Source: Pegoplata infirma
Lineage: Eukaryota; Arthropoda; Insecta; Diptera; Anthomyiidae
Direction of reading: 5' to 3'
Assembly: GCA_963921195.1 (NCBI GenBank)
Contig: OY992539.1
Span: 215,246,314 to 215,310,313 of the forward strand
Length of the DNA: 64,000 nucleotides
The notes under the pieces are model-generated. The model made no database searches. It was not told the origin of the DNA and worked only from the letters and a program-made list of their open reading frames with translations. A program made the translations under genes and the position numbers. Shown piece after piece: positions 22,671 to 34,095 of this stretch. Position 1 is the first letter of the stretch. Every line of letters begins with the position of its first letter.

Positions 22671-25098
22671 CCCGGGTAAAAATGAAATATATGGGGGTTT
22701 TCGTGTCAACTGACACAACTTTTGAAACCGATGTCTTCCGATCGGGATGAAATTTGCACCAAGGTTAGTCCTATTGGATAGTAGTTCAGACACAATTTTT
22801 CAACGAGATCGGTCAAGAACTCTCTGAGTTAGAGGGGGTCGAAATTTGTCATTTTGGCCAAAGAGGTGTTTATTCTCATCCATGTAACTTCTTACCTATT
22901 GTTTTTAGCAAAATGTGTCCCAAAGAGTTTAGATAGCTATTTCTTCAGTCTTTCGAAAAAAAAATATAAAAAAAATAAAAAAAAAATTTTTGATTTTTTT
23001 TCTTAAAAATACAAAACTTTTTTGACTTTTTCCTCAAATTGGGCCCTTTTTTTTTTTTTTTTTTTTGATTCAAAAGAAAGCTTAGGTGATTTCCTTTAAG
23101 AGCTGTGGAGTCGCTTAGTGGGATGCGAGTGGGATATCTATGAAAAAATTTTTTTTTTAACTTTGGAACACAAAAAACCGTTCTTCAATTTGCACTATTA
23201 GGCGTGGGATAGCTAACCAGTTTTCGATTTTGATCTGCGATACCCTCTAATTTTTTTAGGTTCGAAAAAGAAAGCACGAGCCAAAAAATAGGGGCTGTGG
23301 GGAGGGGCCATATGGCCCCTCATTGGGGTCAAAGTTGGGCGTAAAGAGGTAAAAATCCACAAAAAGCCCCAAAACTCCCCTAGAAACGCCCCTGGAGGAG
23401 TGCAATGTGAGACCGACCTCCAATAATTTTCTTCCCCCAACATTTTTCTTGAACATACCTTACCCATATTTCCACTTCCTAAGGGGGCTCCCATACAAAA
23501 TGACATTTTATAAAATTTGCTCCTACCGCTCTAACTGTCCGTAGGGTGCCCCTAGAGAAGTAAAATGTATGACCGACCCCCAATATTTTTTCAACCCCAA
23601 CATTTTCTCGGAATATACCTACCCTTTATTTTCAACTCTCAAGGGGGTCCAAATACATTTTTTTTTATTTTTATTAGTTTTTAAAAATACATATTTTTAT
23701 AATGTATGGGAGCCCCTTAAGGAGTGGAGATAGGGTGTTATGATGTTCGGACAAAATGTTGGTAACTAAAAAATAATGGGGGTTAGTCGTAATTTGTGCC
23801 TCTCTAGGAGGCACGGTAGGGGCGGTAGGAGCTGGTTTAATAAAACAAGTTTATAAAAAATAAAAGAAATGTATCGGGACCACCTTAAGGGTTAAAGATA
23901 AATTGTAGGTATGTTTGCAAAAAATGTTGGAATTAATAAAATAATGGAGGTCGGTCATACATTTGGCCCCACTAGGGGCACTTTAGGGTAAGTTAGAATG
24001 GTAGGATCAAATTTTTTAAAAATGGTTTGTATGGGAGCCCCCTTAGGAAGAGGAAATAGGGGTAAGGTATGTTCAAGAAAAATGTTGGGGGCAGAAAATT
24101 ATTGGAGGTCGGTCTCACATTGCACCCCTCCAGGGGCGTTTCTAGGGGAGTTTTGGGGCTTTTTGTGGATTTTTACCTCTTTACGCCCAACTTTGACCCC
24201 AATGGAGGCCATATGGCCCCTCCCCACAGCCCCTATTTTTTGGCTCGTGCTTTCTTTTTCGAACCTAAAAAAATTAGAGGGTATCGCAGATCAAAATCGA
24301 AAACTGGTTAGCTATCCCACGCCTAATAGTGCAAATTGAAGAACGGTTTTTTGTGTTCCAAAGTTAAAAAAAAAAAATTTTCATAGATATCCCACTCGCA
24401 TCCCACTAAGCGACCCCACAGCTCTGAAAGGAAATCACCTAAGCTTTCTTTTGAATCAAAAAAAAAAAAAAAAAAAGGGCCCAATTTGAGGAAAAAGTCA
24501 AAAAAGTTTTGGATTTTTAAGAAAAAAAATCAAAAATTTTTTTTTCATTTTTTTTATATTTTTTTTTCGAAAGACTGGAGAAATAGCTATCTAAACTCCT
24601 TGGGACACATTTTGCTAAAAACAATAGGTAAGAAGTTACATGGATGAGAATAAACACCTCTTTGGCCAAAATGTAAAATTTCGACCCCCTCTAACTCAGA
24701 GAGTTCTTGACCGATCTCGTTGAAAAATTGTGTCTGAACTACTATCCAATAGGACTAACCTTGGTGCAAATTTCATCCCGATCGGAAGACATCGGTTTCA
24801 AAAGTTGTGTCAGTTGACACGAAAACCCCCATATATATTATCATATATGAAGATATATGGATCATATATGGATTTATATAACCATATATTATCATATATG
24901 CCTCCATATATGTTCATATATGATCTGATCCGAAAATTGGCCCGATATGAGGTCATATGAGGTCATATCGGGCCAATTTTCGGATCAGATCATATATGAA
25001 CATATATGGAGGCATATATGATAATATATGGTTATATAAATCCATATATGATCCATATAAATTCATATATGATCATATATATTTCATTTTTACCCGGG
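22671..25098. mobile_element. Modular foldback element inside the helentron-like copy
   Basis: An inverted repeat from CCCGGGTAAAAATGAAAT (22671) to its complement ending ACCCGGG (25098). After removal of the 246-bp nested insertion the centre falls near 23762. The arms share GACATCGGTTTCAAAAGTTG and TCTAACTCAGAGAGTTCTTG against their complements. Towards the centre each arm breaks into modules of about 140-180 bp, each with a GACCGACC/GGTCGGTC word, a CCCCTAGA or CTAGGGG word and a run of five or six Gs or Cs. No true ORF is present: the 80-113 codon frames are the two arms of the same repeat read from opposite strands. A loose module of the same family lies at 25960-26090. Confidence 0.85.
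24837..25076. mobile_element. 240-bp palindromic MITE with perfect 97-bp arms
   Basis: Positions 24854-24950 and 24963-25059 are perfect inverted complements of 97 bp. The 12 central bases are themselves palindromic except for two G/G mismatches. The element splits the right arm of the surrounding foldback at ATATAT (24831-24836 and 25077-25082). The other arm (about 22685-22700) shows the site unoccupied, with one ATATAT. Words such as CATATATG dominate. No coding capacity. Confidence 0.88.
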
Positions 25099-25157
25099 TT
25101 AACATGTTGGAGGGTATCAAAGATTTAGCACAGCCGAATTTAACACTCTCACTTGTT

Positions 25158-25605
25158 TTAATTCACTTAACACTACTTTGACCAAAAATGAAGAAGAAAT
25201 TTGAGTTACTTTACATTTTTCCTTTTTTAAGCATTTTACGTACGCCGCACACACTCCAAACCTTTGACGACCCCTAGTAAAATTTGTTGTGGAAAATATC
25301 CGTAGAACATTTTAACCCTTTAAATGCACGGTTTAGAACATAATTTTTGGTTTACATGTTGATTTATCCATTTTTTTAATTCAATTAACACTACTTTGAC
25401 CAAAAATAAGAAAAAAAATTGTGATACTTTAGAATTTTCCTTTTTTAAACATTTTACGCATGCCGCACACACTTCAAACCTTTGACGACCCCTAGTGAAA
25501 TTTGTAGGGGAAAATATTCGTAGAACATTTTAACCATTTAAATGCACGTTTTAGTAAACTTCTTTGACAGTTTTTGAAAAAGGACTAAAAGGACCCCTTA
25601 AAATG
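25158..25605. repeat. ~205-bp direct duplication preserving an empty insertion site
   Basis: Copy 1 is split: its left part is at 21998-22037 and its right part at 25158-25335. Copy 2 is whole (about 25335-25560). Shared words include CACTACTTTGACCAAAAAT, ACCTTTGACGACCCCTAGT and TAGAACATTTTAACC. The copies differ at roughly one base in ten, so the duplication is older than the transposon insertion in copy 1. Confidence 0.9.
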
Positions 25606-26100
25606 AGCGTTAGAGGGTTAAAATGTTCTAAGAAAAGAAGCACCTTAAAATCCAAAAGATATCCAAGAACAGCACCTAGCTCAGAAGTATATTTACATCA
25701 TTTATTTTACTTATTCCATACGTTTTTGAAAAAACTTTAGTGGGCCATAAAAAACATGTAAGTACGAGACCAAAATTCTTTGGGGGTTTTAGTTTACTAT
25801 TAGGGTACTTTCAGTTTTCTTTTTTTGGTCTCAAGCCAAATACATTAAATCACCTTAAAATTGTTGAGCAGTGTAATTTCATCGAAGTCGTTGATAGGGG
25901 AAGGGGCAGTGCAAAGACCAACCTCCATTAATTTTTATAACCGAAAATTTCAGCGGAACAAACAAATTCCTTATCTCCATTATCTAAAGGCAGTCCAAAT
26001 GACATAAAATGCAAAATAAAATTTGCTCCAACCGCTCTAACTGCCCCAAGATGCCCCTAGAGGAATTAATGTATGACCGATTTTATTGTAGCAACCAAAC
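25606..26100. repeat. Segment duplicated at 31.8-32.2 kb plus a foldback-family module
   Basis: From about 25390 to 25815 the sequence aligns with 31785-32185 in the same orientation (AAAATGAGCG, CTAAGAAAAGAAGCACC, ATTTACATCATTTATTT). From about 25960 to 26090 it carries a single module of the 22.7-25.1 kb foldback family (CCGCTCTAACTGCCCC, GCCCCTAGAGGAA). The 63-codon ORF across it is not a gene. Confidence 0.75.
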
Positions 26101-27185
26101 TAAAGAAATGCTATTTTTAAATGCTTTTTTTTTAGCAGCTTTGTAGTTTTACCCGAATACTTGTCATTAATATCTTAAAAAATTAAATTTCTTTCTATTT
26201 TCTATAGCATAATTTAAAGATTAAAAATTAACCCTAAATTTAAAGCATACTTTTAGGCTGCAATAAACAAAAACTGTCAAAATTTAAAGTAATTATCTAA
26301 AAATCAAACGTTTAACCTTTTTTAAAAAACCGAAAAAACAACAAAAAAATTGAAGTATACTTTCAGGTGCTTTAAAAAAAAATTAAAAATTCATAATTTA
26401 TATTGTATTTTTAGCAGCTTTATAGTATTTATCCAAATACTTGTCATTAATATCTTAAAGAATTAAATTTCTTTCTATTTTCTATAGCATAATTTAAAGA
26501 ATATAAATTAATCATAAATTTAAAGTATACTTTTAGGCTGCAATAAACAAAAACTGTCATAATTTAAATCAATTTTCAAAAAATCAAACGTTTAACCTTT
26601 TTTAAAAACCGAAACAACAACAACAAAAAATTAAGTATACTTTCAGGTGCTTTAAAAAAAACTTAAAAATTCGTAATTTATATTTTATTTTTAGCAGCTT
26701 TATAGTATTTATCCAAATACTTGTCATTTATATCTTAAAAAATCTAATTTCTTTCCATTTTCTATAGCATAATTTGAAGATTATAAATTAATCCTAAATT
26801 TAAAGCATACTTTAAGGCTGCAATAAAAAAAAAACTGTCAAAATTTAAAAAAAAAATTAAGTATACTTTCAGGTGCTTTAAAAAAAACTTAAAAATTCAT
26901 AATTTATATTGTATTTATAGCAGCTTTATTGTATTTGTCCAAATACTGGTCATTCATATCTTAAAGAATTAAATTTCTTTCTATTTTCCATAGCACAATT
27001 TAAAGATTAAAAATTAATCCAAAACTTAAAGCATACTTTTAGGCCGCAATAAACAAAAACTGTTAAAATTTAAATTAATTTTTCTAAAAATCAAACGTTT
27101 AACCTTAAAAAAAAAACAGAAATAGTAAAAAAAAAATTTAAGTATACTTTCAAGTGCTTAAAAATTCATTATTTATATTGTACCA
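26100..27185. repeat. Tandem array, four copies of a ~220-280-bp unit
   Basis: Units start near 26131, 26411, 26691 and about 26918 at TTAGCAGCTTT. Each contains GCATACTTTTAGG followed by a CTGCAATAAACAAAAACTG word, and TATACTTTCAGGTGCTTT near its end. The third unit has lost about 55 bp. Copies are about 90 percent alike by eye. Confidence 0.92.
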
Positions 27186-27492
27186 CCAAATTATTTCAAA
27201 AATTTGCTATTAAACTTCCCCTCTAAAAACAAAAACAAAAAACAAGGTGTTAATTGTTGTTGAAACAAATTATTATTATTGTTATGACTCTTTTTCTTGT
27301 TTAAAATTTCTTGTTGAGACTTTTTAGAAAACTTTTTAATAAAAAAAGTTGTTTTGTACAATTTTCTTTATCATCTAAATTTAACCTCAATTGAACTTAA
27401 ATGTAAACAGTTGCTTTTATATGAAAAAAAAAAATCTATTTGTATATAAATAAGGGTGGGAGTGGGTGTGGGTGTGTGTACGCGAATGTTTT
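27186..27492. other. Unassigned, ends in a GT-rich microsatellite
   Basis: AT-rich DNA with a short G/GT-rich tract at 27455-27480. No gene seen. Confidence 0.5.
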
Positions 27493-28990
27493 TATAGCCT
27501 ACCTTAAGGAAAAGAGGGTATTTATGTTTTTTATTCCGTTTGTAACTCATCGAAATATATACATATTATTGATCTGTGATCGATGCTAAGACATTCTAGA
27601 GCGGACAGTCTGTCTGCCTATTGAGTTGGGGATCTTAAATGAAGTTATTACACAGATATGATTGAAACTTAACATATTTACTTGTTGAATTTAAGCGAAA
27701 TCGGTTTAGTGGTTCAAAAGTTAGAAACCAAAATTCTACATAACCTCAAAATACAAAATGCTTTAATTCGGCTGCTGGTTAACATATGTGAACAGAATTG
27801 GACATCAAATAATATTTAAACAAGTACAAACATATTTAAAAAAAAAAAAAAAAAAAAAACTCCCAGATTTTTTTATCAACAAAATTTTTTTTCCAAAAAA
27901 TTTTTTTTTAACAAAATTTTTTTTTTCAACAAAATTTTTTTTTCACCAAAATTTTTTGGTTTAATTTTTTTTTTTTAAATAATCTTTTTTTACATTGTAA
28001 ATGAAATAATTAAGCTCGAGGTCTGTTGTTTTAAATAATTTTTATTTTATTTCTCCGATAATTCGAAATTAATGGAACTTCATCCTCAGGGACACTTGTA
28101 AAAATTACACAAACAAAATAAACTTTGAGCTTTAGTTGTTTTAACATCGTTGTATGGTATTGCGACGATACGATACCATACTACGATGTTAAAACAACTA
28201 TAGCTTAAAGATTATTTTGTTTGTGTAACTTTTACAAGTGTCCCTGAAGATGAAATTCAATGAATTTCAAAACATCGGAGAAATAAAATTAAAATTATTT
28301 AAAACAACAGACCTCAAGCTCAATTGTTTCATTTACATTACAAATTTAAAGGTTTCAAAAACTTTTTTTTTTCAAATAATCTTTATTACAATGTAATAGA
28401 AATAATTGAGCTCGAGGTCTGTTGTTTTAAATAAATTTTATTTCTCCGATAATTCGAAATTAATGGAAATTCATCTTGTTTCAGTTACATTACAAATTTA
28501 AAGGTTTCAAAAATTTTCTTTTTACAATGTAAATAAAAAAATTGAGCTCGAGGTCTGTTATTTTAAATAAATTTTATTTCTCTGATAATTCGAAATTAAT
28601 GGAATTTCAAGTGTCCCTGAACTTGTAAAAATTACACAAACAAAATAAACTTTAAGCTATACATAGTTGTCTGTATAATTTTTACAAGTGTTCCTGAGGA
28701 TGAATTTCGAAACATCGGAGAAATAAAATAAAAATTATTTAAAATAACAGACCTCGAGCTCAATTATTTCATTTATATTACAAATTTAAAGGTCGAATAA
28801 AGACAAAATTAAATCTTTTTTACGTTTTAAAGGGTATCAATACATTTTCTTTGCGGTTTTACAAATTTTTTTTTACCAAAAAAAAAAAAGTTTTTTACAA
28901 AAAAATTTTTTTTTATTTTTTTTTAATTTTTACACTGTGAAGGGTGTCACTTCATTCTACAAGACCATTTTTTTTTTTTACTTATTTTGT
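27493..28990 (-). mobile_element. Helentron-like copy interrupted by Penelope-like units
   Basis: The 27493-28000 part matches the 35771 and 39414 copies: TTATTCCGTTTGTAACTCAT, ATTGATCTGTGATCGAT, GGTTAACATATGTGAACA, then poly-A/T runs. The element's low-complexity AAAATTTTTTTT interior resumes after about 28800. The 28005-28800 units interrupt it. The expected AACAAG end was not found, so that end is decayed or lost. Confidence 0.65.
28005..28800. mobile_element. Inverted cluster of Penelope-like terminal units with hammerhead-like motif
   Basis: Five partial units of about 140-170 bp lie in orders -, +, -, -, +. Shared words are ATTGAGCTCGAGGTCTGTT, TTTCTCCGATAATTCG, TACAAGTGTCCCTGA and AATTTAAAGGTCGAATAAA. 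The plus unit at 28175-28345 shows TCC, CTGAAGA (28244-28250), a 7-bp helix GAAATTC/GAATTTC with loop AAT (28252-28268), A-A-A-A in place of GAAA, then CATC and GGA (28277-28279) pairing with TCC (28241-28243). That order fits a decayed hammerhead with a one-pair stem III. Head-to-head terminal repeats suit Penelope-like elements, but no reverse transcriptase is present. Confidence 0.45.
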
Positions 28991-29550
28991 ATTGATATTT
29001 GTATGAATGACATTGTAAATATGGGATTGTATGTGTGTGAAAACTTTTTCAATAGAAAAAAAAATTTATAAACTTTTTTTTTGCTATGTTTTTCCAAAGT
29101 TAATGTTTACTTAGCTCTTTAACGATTGCGTTACAATGCACAATAGAACAGAAGCTTTACAGTTCAGTGGGACACAGTTCACAAAATATGTACATTTATG
29201 TGTTCCAGCGCACATGCTTAAACATACCTTGTAAGGTTTATTGTGTCTGTATGTGTACACAGGTGCACTTTTATGAACATTTTCATGCTACATGACACCA
29301 TTTGTTTGCTGAAAAATCTACCGTATTTTTTTTTTGTAGTTTTCAGCACTATTGTTAAACCTTCGGGGGATGGAAGACGACATGTTAACAAAAAAAAGGA
29401 ATAAATTTATTAGTAACCCAGGTATAATCAATGAAATATGATGTGACAACTTTATATAGAAAGTTTTAGTTTGCAAGAACAACAATAAAAGTTCAAATTA
29501 CAGAAAATTGTAAAATATTTCAATTTTATTTGGTTTAAACACAGAGCTAC
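28991..29550. other. No gene or repeat recognised
   Basis: Moderately complex AT-rich DNA, including ATGCACAATAGAACAGAAGC near 29135. No ORF, tandem period or terminal repeat. Possibly unique sequence. Confidence 0.5.
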
Positions 29551-30175
29551 TGATAGTTAAATTATTAAAAAATAGCACATTTTTGATAAATAAGTGCTAA
29601 AAATAGAATGCTTAAAATAAAATGCTATTTTTAGCACTTTGTATTAGTATTTTTTTTTTTTTTTTTTAAAACTATCAATGTTACTGATGATAACACTAAC
29701 TGGGGTGCTTGAAACCGGTATGAGAATACCAGATTTTTTCAAATTTTTTTAGGGTTTATAACAGATATTTTTAGAATTTTAATTAAATTGTGCTATTTTT
29801 ATAAAATTTTCAAAAATTTTATTGGCATTATTTAAAAAATGTTGCTATTTTTAGCACTTTTTCAATTAATGCTATTTTGCCTAATTAATGCTATTTTGAC
29901 TACAGCTATTTTCTGTTTTTTTGAAAAATAATTACAAAATGTTGTTGTTAAGCTGTTTTTAAACAGTTCTTTTCATTTTTTCCGAAAAGCTTTCGATGTT
30001 CTTATTATTCTAAATTGTGCTTTTTGTGACTTTTTAAAAAAGGTTTTATTATTAGATCTATTAATTTTAATTTTCTGCTATTTTCAGCACATTAAAAAAG
30101 TGTGCTATTTGAGAACTTATGCTATTTTAAGCACATTTTTAAAAATGCGTGTTATTTTCGAAAATTTTTGCAATT
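29550..30175. repeat. Repeats of TGCTATTTTTAGCAC
   Basis: The word GTGCTAAAAATAG and its complement CTATTTTTAGCAC recur with variants at least ten times (for example 29596-29608, 29623-29638, 29841-29860, 30098-30135). At 29594-29640 they form an inverted pair with 13-bp arms. A smaller group of the same words lies at 32905-33015. Confidence 0.7.
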
Positions 30176-30225
30176 ACACTGTTCAACAAATTTAAGGTGA
30201 CTTTGTATATTTGGCTTGAGAACAA

Positions 30226-31021
30226 AACAAGTAGAAAAGTTAAATTCGACTTGGCCGAATCAATGAATACCTCCACAATGACATTTTCAAGTGATAGTAA
30301 ATTTTTTAACGAGAAAAAATAACATTGTTGATTAGAAATATTTTACTTTGTGCAAAAAAACTTTTTTTTAAGTAATTTTCGAAAAAAAAAATAATTTACA
30401 AATTTTTTTTGAGTGTAAAATTTTTTTTGAGCGTATTTTTTTTAGTGTAAAAATATTTATTTTTGAGTTACAAAAATACGCTGTTATATATTTTTGTGAC
30501 TTACCAATGTTTTTACAACATGTTTAACGGGTTTCAACACGTGAATTTTAGATTAAACTAATCTAAAATTCACGGTTTTGCTAATAACTTTTGAACCACT
30601 GGACTGATTTGGATGAAATTTAATACTATCCAGGCCAGGGGAACGACAAAAATATGTGCTAAGCCTCAGAATTGCCTTTCAAAAGTTAGCATGTTTTTTA
30701 TCTCGTAAATTCACGAAAAACCCTTGCCGAAATACAGACTTTTGCTCATAATTTTTGAATCATTAGACCGATTTCGCTGGATTGCAATACCAACTTGACC
30801 AGGTAAATGACAAACATATGTGCCAAACTTCAGAAGCCTCCGTAAAGTCCTTTAAAGGTTAGCGTGTTTTCAACAGATAGACGGACAGACGGACGGACAT
30901 CGCTAGATCGTCTTAAAATCGATCGAGGATCATGAATATTGGGTCCTAGACCAATATTTCGAGGTGTTACAAACGAAATTATAAACTTATATATACCCTC
31001 TATCACTAGAGTGGAGGGTAT
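30226..31021 (+). mobile_element. Complete helentron-like copy
   Basis: Runs from AACAAGTAGAAAAGTTAAAT (30226) to GAGGGTAT (31014-31021), which pairs with ATACCCTC (30993-31000) to form an end hairpin. The GACAGACGGACGGACATCGC tract and GATCGAGGATCATGAATAT follow the usual order. It is followed by AAAAATG, an A run as for the other copies. It is collinear with 50630-51534. No ORF. Confidence 0.85.
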
Positions 31022-31104
31022 AAAAATGTTAGTTAATTTTCAAAGCTTGAATTTAAGCTTGATAGCGTACAGATTGAGTAAATAATAAATTTACTTATTT
31101 TATA

Positions 31105-31665
31105 ATCTAAAAAAATGTTATGTGGGTTATTTCAAGCCTGTATTTAAGCTTGATAGCGTCTCGATTGAGTAAATAATAAATGTTCTACGAGGTTCGATTT
31201 GGCAAATGAAATTATTTATAGACAAATTTCAGAAAATTTTTTAAAAATATTTCTAAGTCGATTTTTTCTAAGTTCAAACATTAAAAATTTTAAAAATGCT
31301 TTAATAGTTTCTATTCAGTTATCCAACTAATTTTTCCAACATCCCAAACAAAAAATGCAGTTGGTTAAATACAGTACAAGAAATCCGCATTTTTTGACCT
31401 TCAATTATTTTGTAAACAATGAAAAATTTAAATTATTGGACCATTTTTTAAATGAAAAATGTTGGACCATTTTTAAATTGATGTTTGAACTTAGAAAAAA
31501 TCGACTTAGAAATATTTTTAAAAAAATTTCTGAAAGGTGTCTATAAATAGTTTCATTTTCCAGATCGACCCTCGTTGAACATTTATTATTTACTCAACCT
31601 GGACGCTATCAAGCTTAAATCAAAGCTTTATAAATTATCTACATAACATTTTTTAAAATTACACT
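31105..31665. mobile_element. Foldback element FB2, copy 1
   Basis: The left arm (about 31112-31290) and right arm (about 31478-31662) are inverted complements. Words matching their complements include AAATGTTATGTGGG, TTTAAGCTTGATAGCGTC, ATTGAGTAAATAATAAATGTT and AATATTTCTAAGTCGATTTTT. A partial extra copy of the left end lies just upstream (31030-31085). The 63-codon ORF at 31355-31546 crosses the loop and has no domain. Confidence 0.8.
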
Positions 31666-31784
31666 CGTTTGATAATAAGAACGTGAAGTATTATACTATA
31701 GAAACGTTTCTAATTAGTTGACAACCATTGTAAGTTTACACAATTTTAAGCTTACAAGTATATTTAAAAAAAAATTTAGACTTA

Positions 31785-32185
31785 CTTAGCACAATTTTTG
31801 CCAAAATTCAAGAAAAAAATTATGTTACTTTACATTTGTCCTCTGACGAACTCTAGTGAAATTTGACGCAGAAAATATTCGTAAAACATTTTAACCCTTT
31901 AAATGCACTATTTAGTGGAATTCTATGACGGTCTTTAAAAAAGAACTAAAATTACCCCTTAAAATGAGCGATAGCAGGTTAATGTGTTCTAAGAAAAGAA
32001 GCACCGTAAAATTTTACTGAAGACATCAAAGCAGATTACTTAGCTCAAAAGTGTATTTACATCATTTATTTCACTTATTCCACATGATTTTGAAAAAACT
32101 TCAGTGGACCATAAAAAACTGTAACTACGTGACCAAAATTCTTTGGGAGTTTTAGTCTACTATTAGGGTACTTTCATTTTTTGGT
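31785..32185. repeat. Second copy of the 25.4-25.8 kb segment
   Basis: Aligned in the same orientation with 25390-25815. A short inverted relative of its middle (GTAGAACATTTTAACCC) lies at 39385-39405. Confidence 0.75.
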
Positions 32186-32214
32186 GGTAGCAAGTCATTA
32201 ACTCATTTCTTGAA

Positions 32215-32881
32215 TAGTGTTATTGATCAGTGATCGTCTGAAACATTCTAGCGATGCTCGTGTGTCTGTTGAAATGTCGATCACGGCCAAAATATAGCAC
32301 ATATATGACTGCAACTTAACGTATTTACTTATTGTTGCTTCGAAAAGTTTCCTATTGCATTTGAACAATATCTGTTAAGCGGTTCAAAAGTTATGAACGA
32401 AAATATAAGGACGCCTCGAAAATTTTGGTACATTCTACATAACCTTAAAAATGCAAAATGCTTTAGTTCTACTGCTGGTTGACATATGTGAACAGAATTG
32501 GATACCTAGAGGTATTTATACAAGTACAAACATATTTTTTCCTCAAAATTTTTTTTCGCGGAACTTTTTTCACCAAAATTTTTTTCCGCGAATTTTTTTT
32601 TAAGTGTTTTTTTTTTTTTGCAAATAGTCTTTTCGACATTGTGGAGGGTATCAATACATTTGGCAAGGCCGAATTTACTTCTTTTTTTTTACGTTTTTTA
32701 CTTCTTTCACCTCAAAAGTTTTTTTGGCGGAAATTTTTTTTCCAAAATTTTTTTCCGCAAATTTTTTTTTTTCATAAATTTTTTTAACAATTTTTTCAAA
32801 TAGTTTCTTGCAATATTTTTTTTTACATTGTGGAGGATATCTATACAGTCGGCAAGCCCGAATTTAACTTTTTTACTTGTT
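32215..32881 (-). mobile_element. Helentron-like copy with duplicated end
   Basis: Contains ATTGATCAGTGATCGTC, GACATATGTGAACAGAATTG and the poly-T interior. It ends twice: GTGGAGGGTATCAATACATT with GGCAAGGCCGAATTTA (32640-32680), and GTGGAGGATATCTATACA with GGCAAGCCCGAATTTAAC (32829-32868), then ACTTGTT. The GGAGGGTAT hairpin end at the other side is missing. The 61-102 codon ORFs are poly-T translated. Confidence 0.75.
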
Positions 32882-33296
32882 AGCATTAGTTTTTTTTAAT
32901 TATTTACAAAACTATGCTATTTTTAGCACGTTTTTAAAAAAGTTTGCTATTTAAGTCAAATTTCCATTAAAGTTATGCTATTTAGACCATTTGTAACAAA
33001 AAAAGGTTCTATTTCAAGCAATAAAATTGTATAAAAAAATATTTTCAAAAAAATCCTTGTTACCCTGTGTTTTTACTATACCCAATTAGCTTAAAAACTT
33101 GTCAACACTTTACTATTTTTATTTATTTAGACAAATTTTACAAACTCAAATATTTAATTTAACTCTTCATTATCTAAAAAGAAACAAGAGAGGTGTGCCT
33201 TGAATGTGATAACAATAATAATAATAATACCTCAACATAAATATTTACTTAATATTAACAATTTATTGCTATAAAGTTTGTTTAAAAAGCAAAAAA
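32882..33296. other. TGCTATTTTTAGCAC words, then unassigned DNA
   Basis: A short cluster of GCTATTTTTAGCAC-like words at 32905-33015, then AT-rich DNA with an (AAT)n stretch at 33211-33230. No gene. Confidence 0.55.
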
Positions 33297-33998
33297 AACA
33301 AGTGAGAGTGTTAAATTCGGCCGTGCCGAATCTGTTATACCCTCCAACATGCAAATAAATAAAAAAAAAAATTGCAGGGGCGTTTTATTTTTTTTTTTGG
33401 GGGGGGGGGGGGGGGTCGGTAGTGGTAATTGGGGGTCATTTCTTCTCGAATATGTATTTAAGAATTCATTCGTATACTTTTTGCTCTAAAAAAATACAAG
33501 TTTATCATTATTTAAAAAAAATAATATTCCTCGCCCATAAAAGGGGGGGGCGGACCGAAAAAACGACATTTTTAAATTCTGTGGGTCCAAATGCAGGACT
33601 TTGAACTTCTTGTAGCATAAAAATGTTTCATTTGTTAAACAAAAACAAAGAAAATCATGTAAAAATATGGTATTTTTCAGAGGTTGGTTTTGTTCCTCAA
33701 GGGGGAACTTTTTTCCCCCTGGACCAATTTTGCTCCTTTACGAACTTAACCTGCCTAGGAACATTAGACATATTCGTGCCCAATGTCGGGAGTCTAGCTC
33801 TTTTATTTTGGACTGCATCGTGTTAACTACAGACGGACAGACGGACAGACGGACGGACGGAAGGACATCGCTAGAATGTCTTAGAATCGATCACTGATCA
33901 TAAATATATATACTTTATGGGGTCCTAGACCGATATTTTGATGCGTTACACACGGAATGACAAAGTGAGTATACCCTCATACTGTAGTTGGAGGGTAT
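33297..33998 (+). mobile_element. Complete helentron-like copy with poly-G tract
   Basis: Starts AACAAGTGAGAGTGTTAAAT (33297). It has the hairpin ATTCGGC/GCCGAAT around CGT (33316-33332), a long GACGGACAGACGGACGG tract (33833-33865) and ATTTTGATGCGTTACACACG, and ends GGAGGGTAT (33990-33998) followed by AAAAATAG. Same subfamily as the minus-strand element at 22038-25157. A run of 17 Gs lies at 33399-33415. The several ORFs of 60-76 codons are not genes. Confidence 0.85.
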
Positions 33999-34095
33999 AA
34001 AAATAGAATTTCCTAGAATATATGGCTGCAAGGAAAATGCTTAATTTAAGTTTTTTTGACTTAGAAAATAAATTTTTAAAGTTTACCATTTATGT

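Larger units (their letters stand above)
22038..25157 (-). mobile_element. Helentron-like element (mini-me/DINE-type) with nested insertions
   Basis: Read on the minus strand it starts AACAAGTGAGAGTGTTAAAT (25157 downwards) and has a subterminal hairpin region with ATTCGGC. It ends in GTTGGAGGGTAT (22038 upwards), with the hairpin arms ATACCCTCC/GAGGGTAT at that end. A (GTCY)n tract lies at about 22169-22186. The site without the element survives at 25371-25380: T5 on the left plus T2 on the right equals the T7 there, so it inserted between two Ts without duplicating the target. No replicase ORF is present. The interior is mostly the foldback at 22671-25098. Confidence 0.8.

Noticed and set aside
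23213..24339. Near-identical ORFs of 66-113 codons on both strands
   Set aside because: They are the two arms of one foldback read in opposite directions, so their similarity reflects the repeat and not protein constraint.
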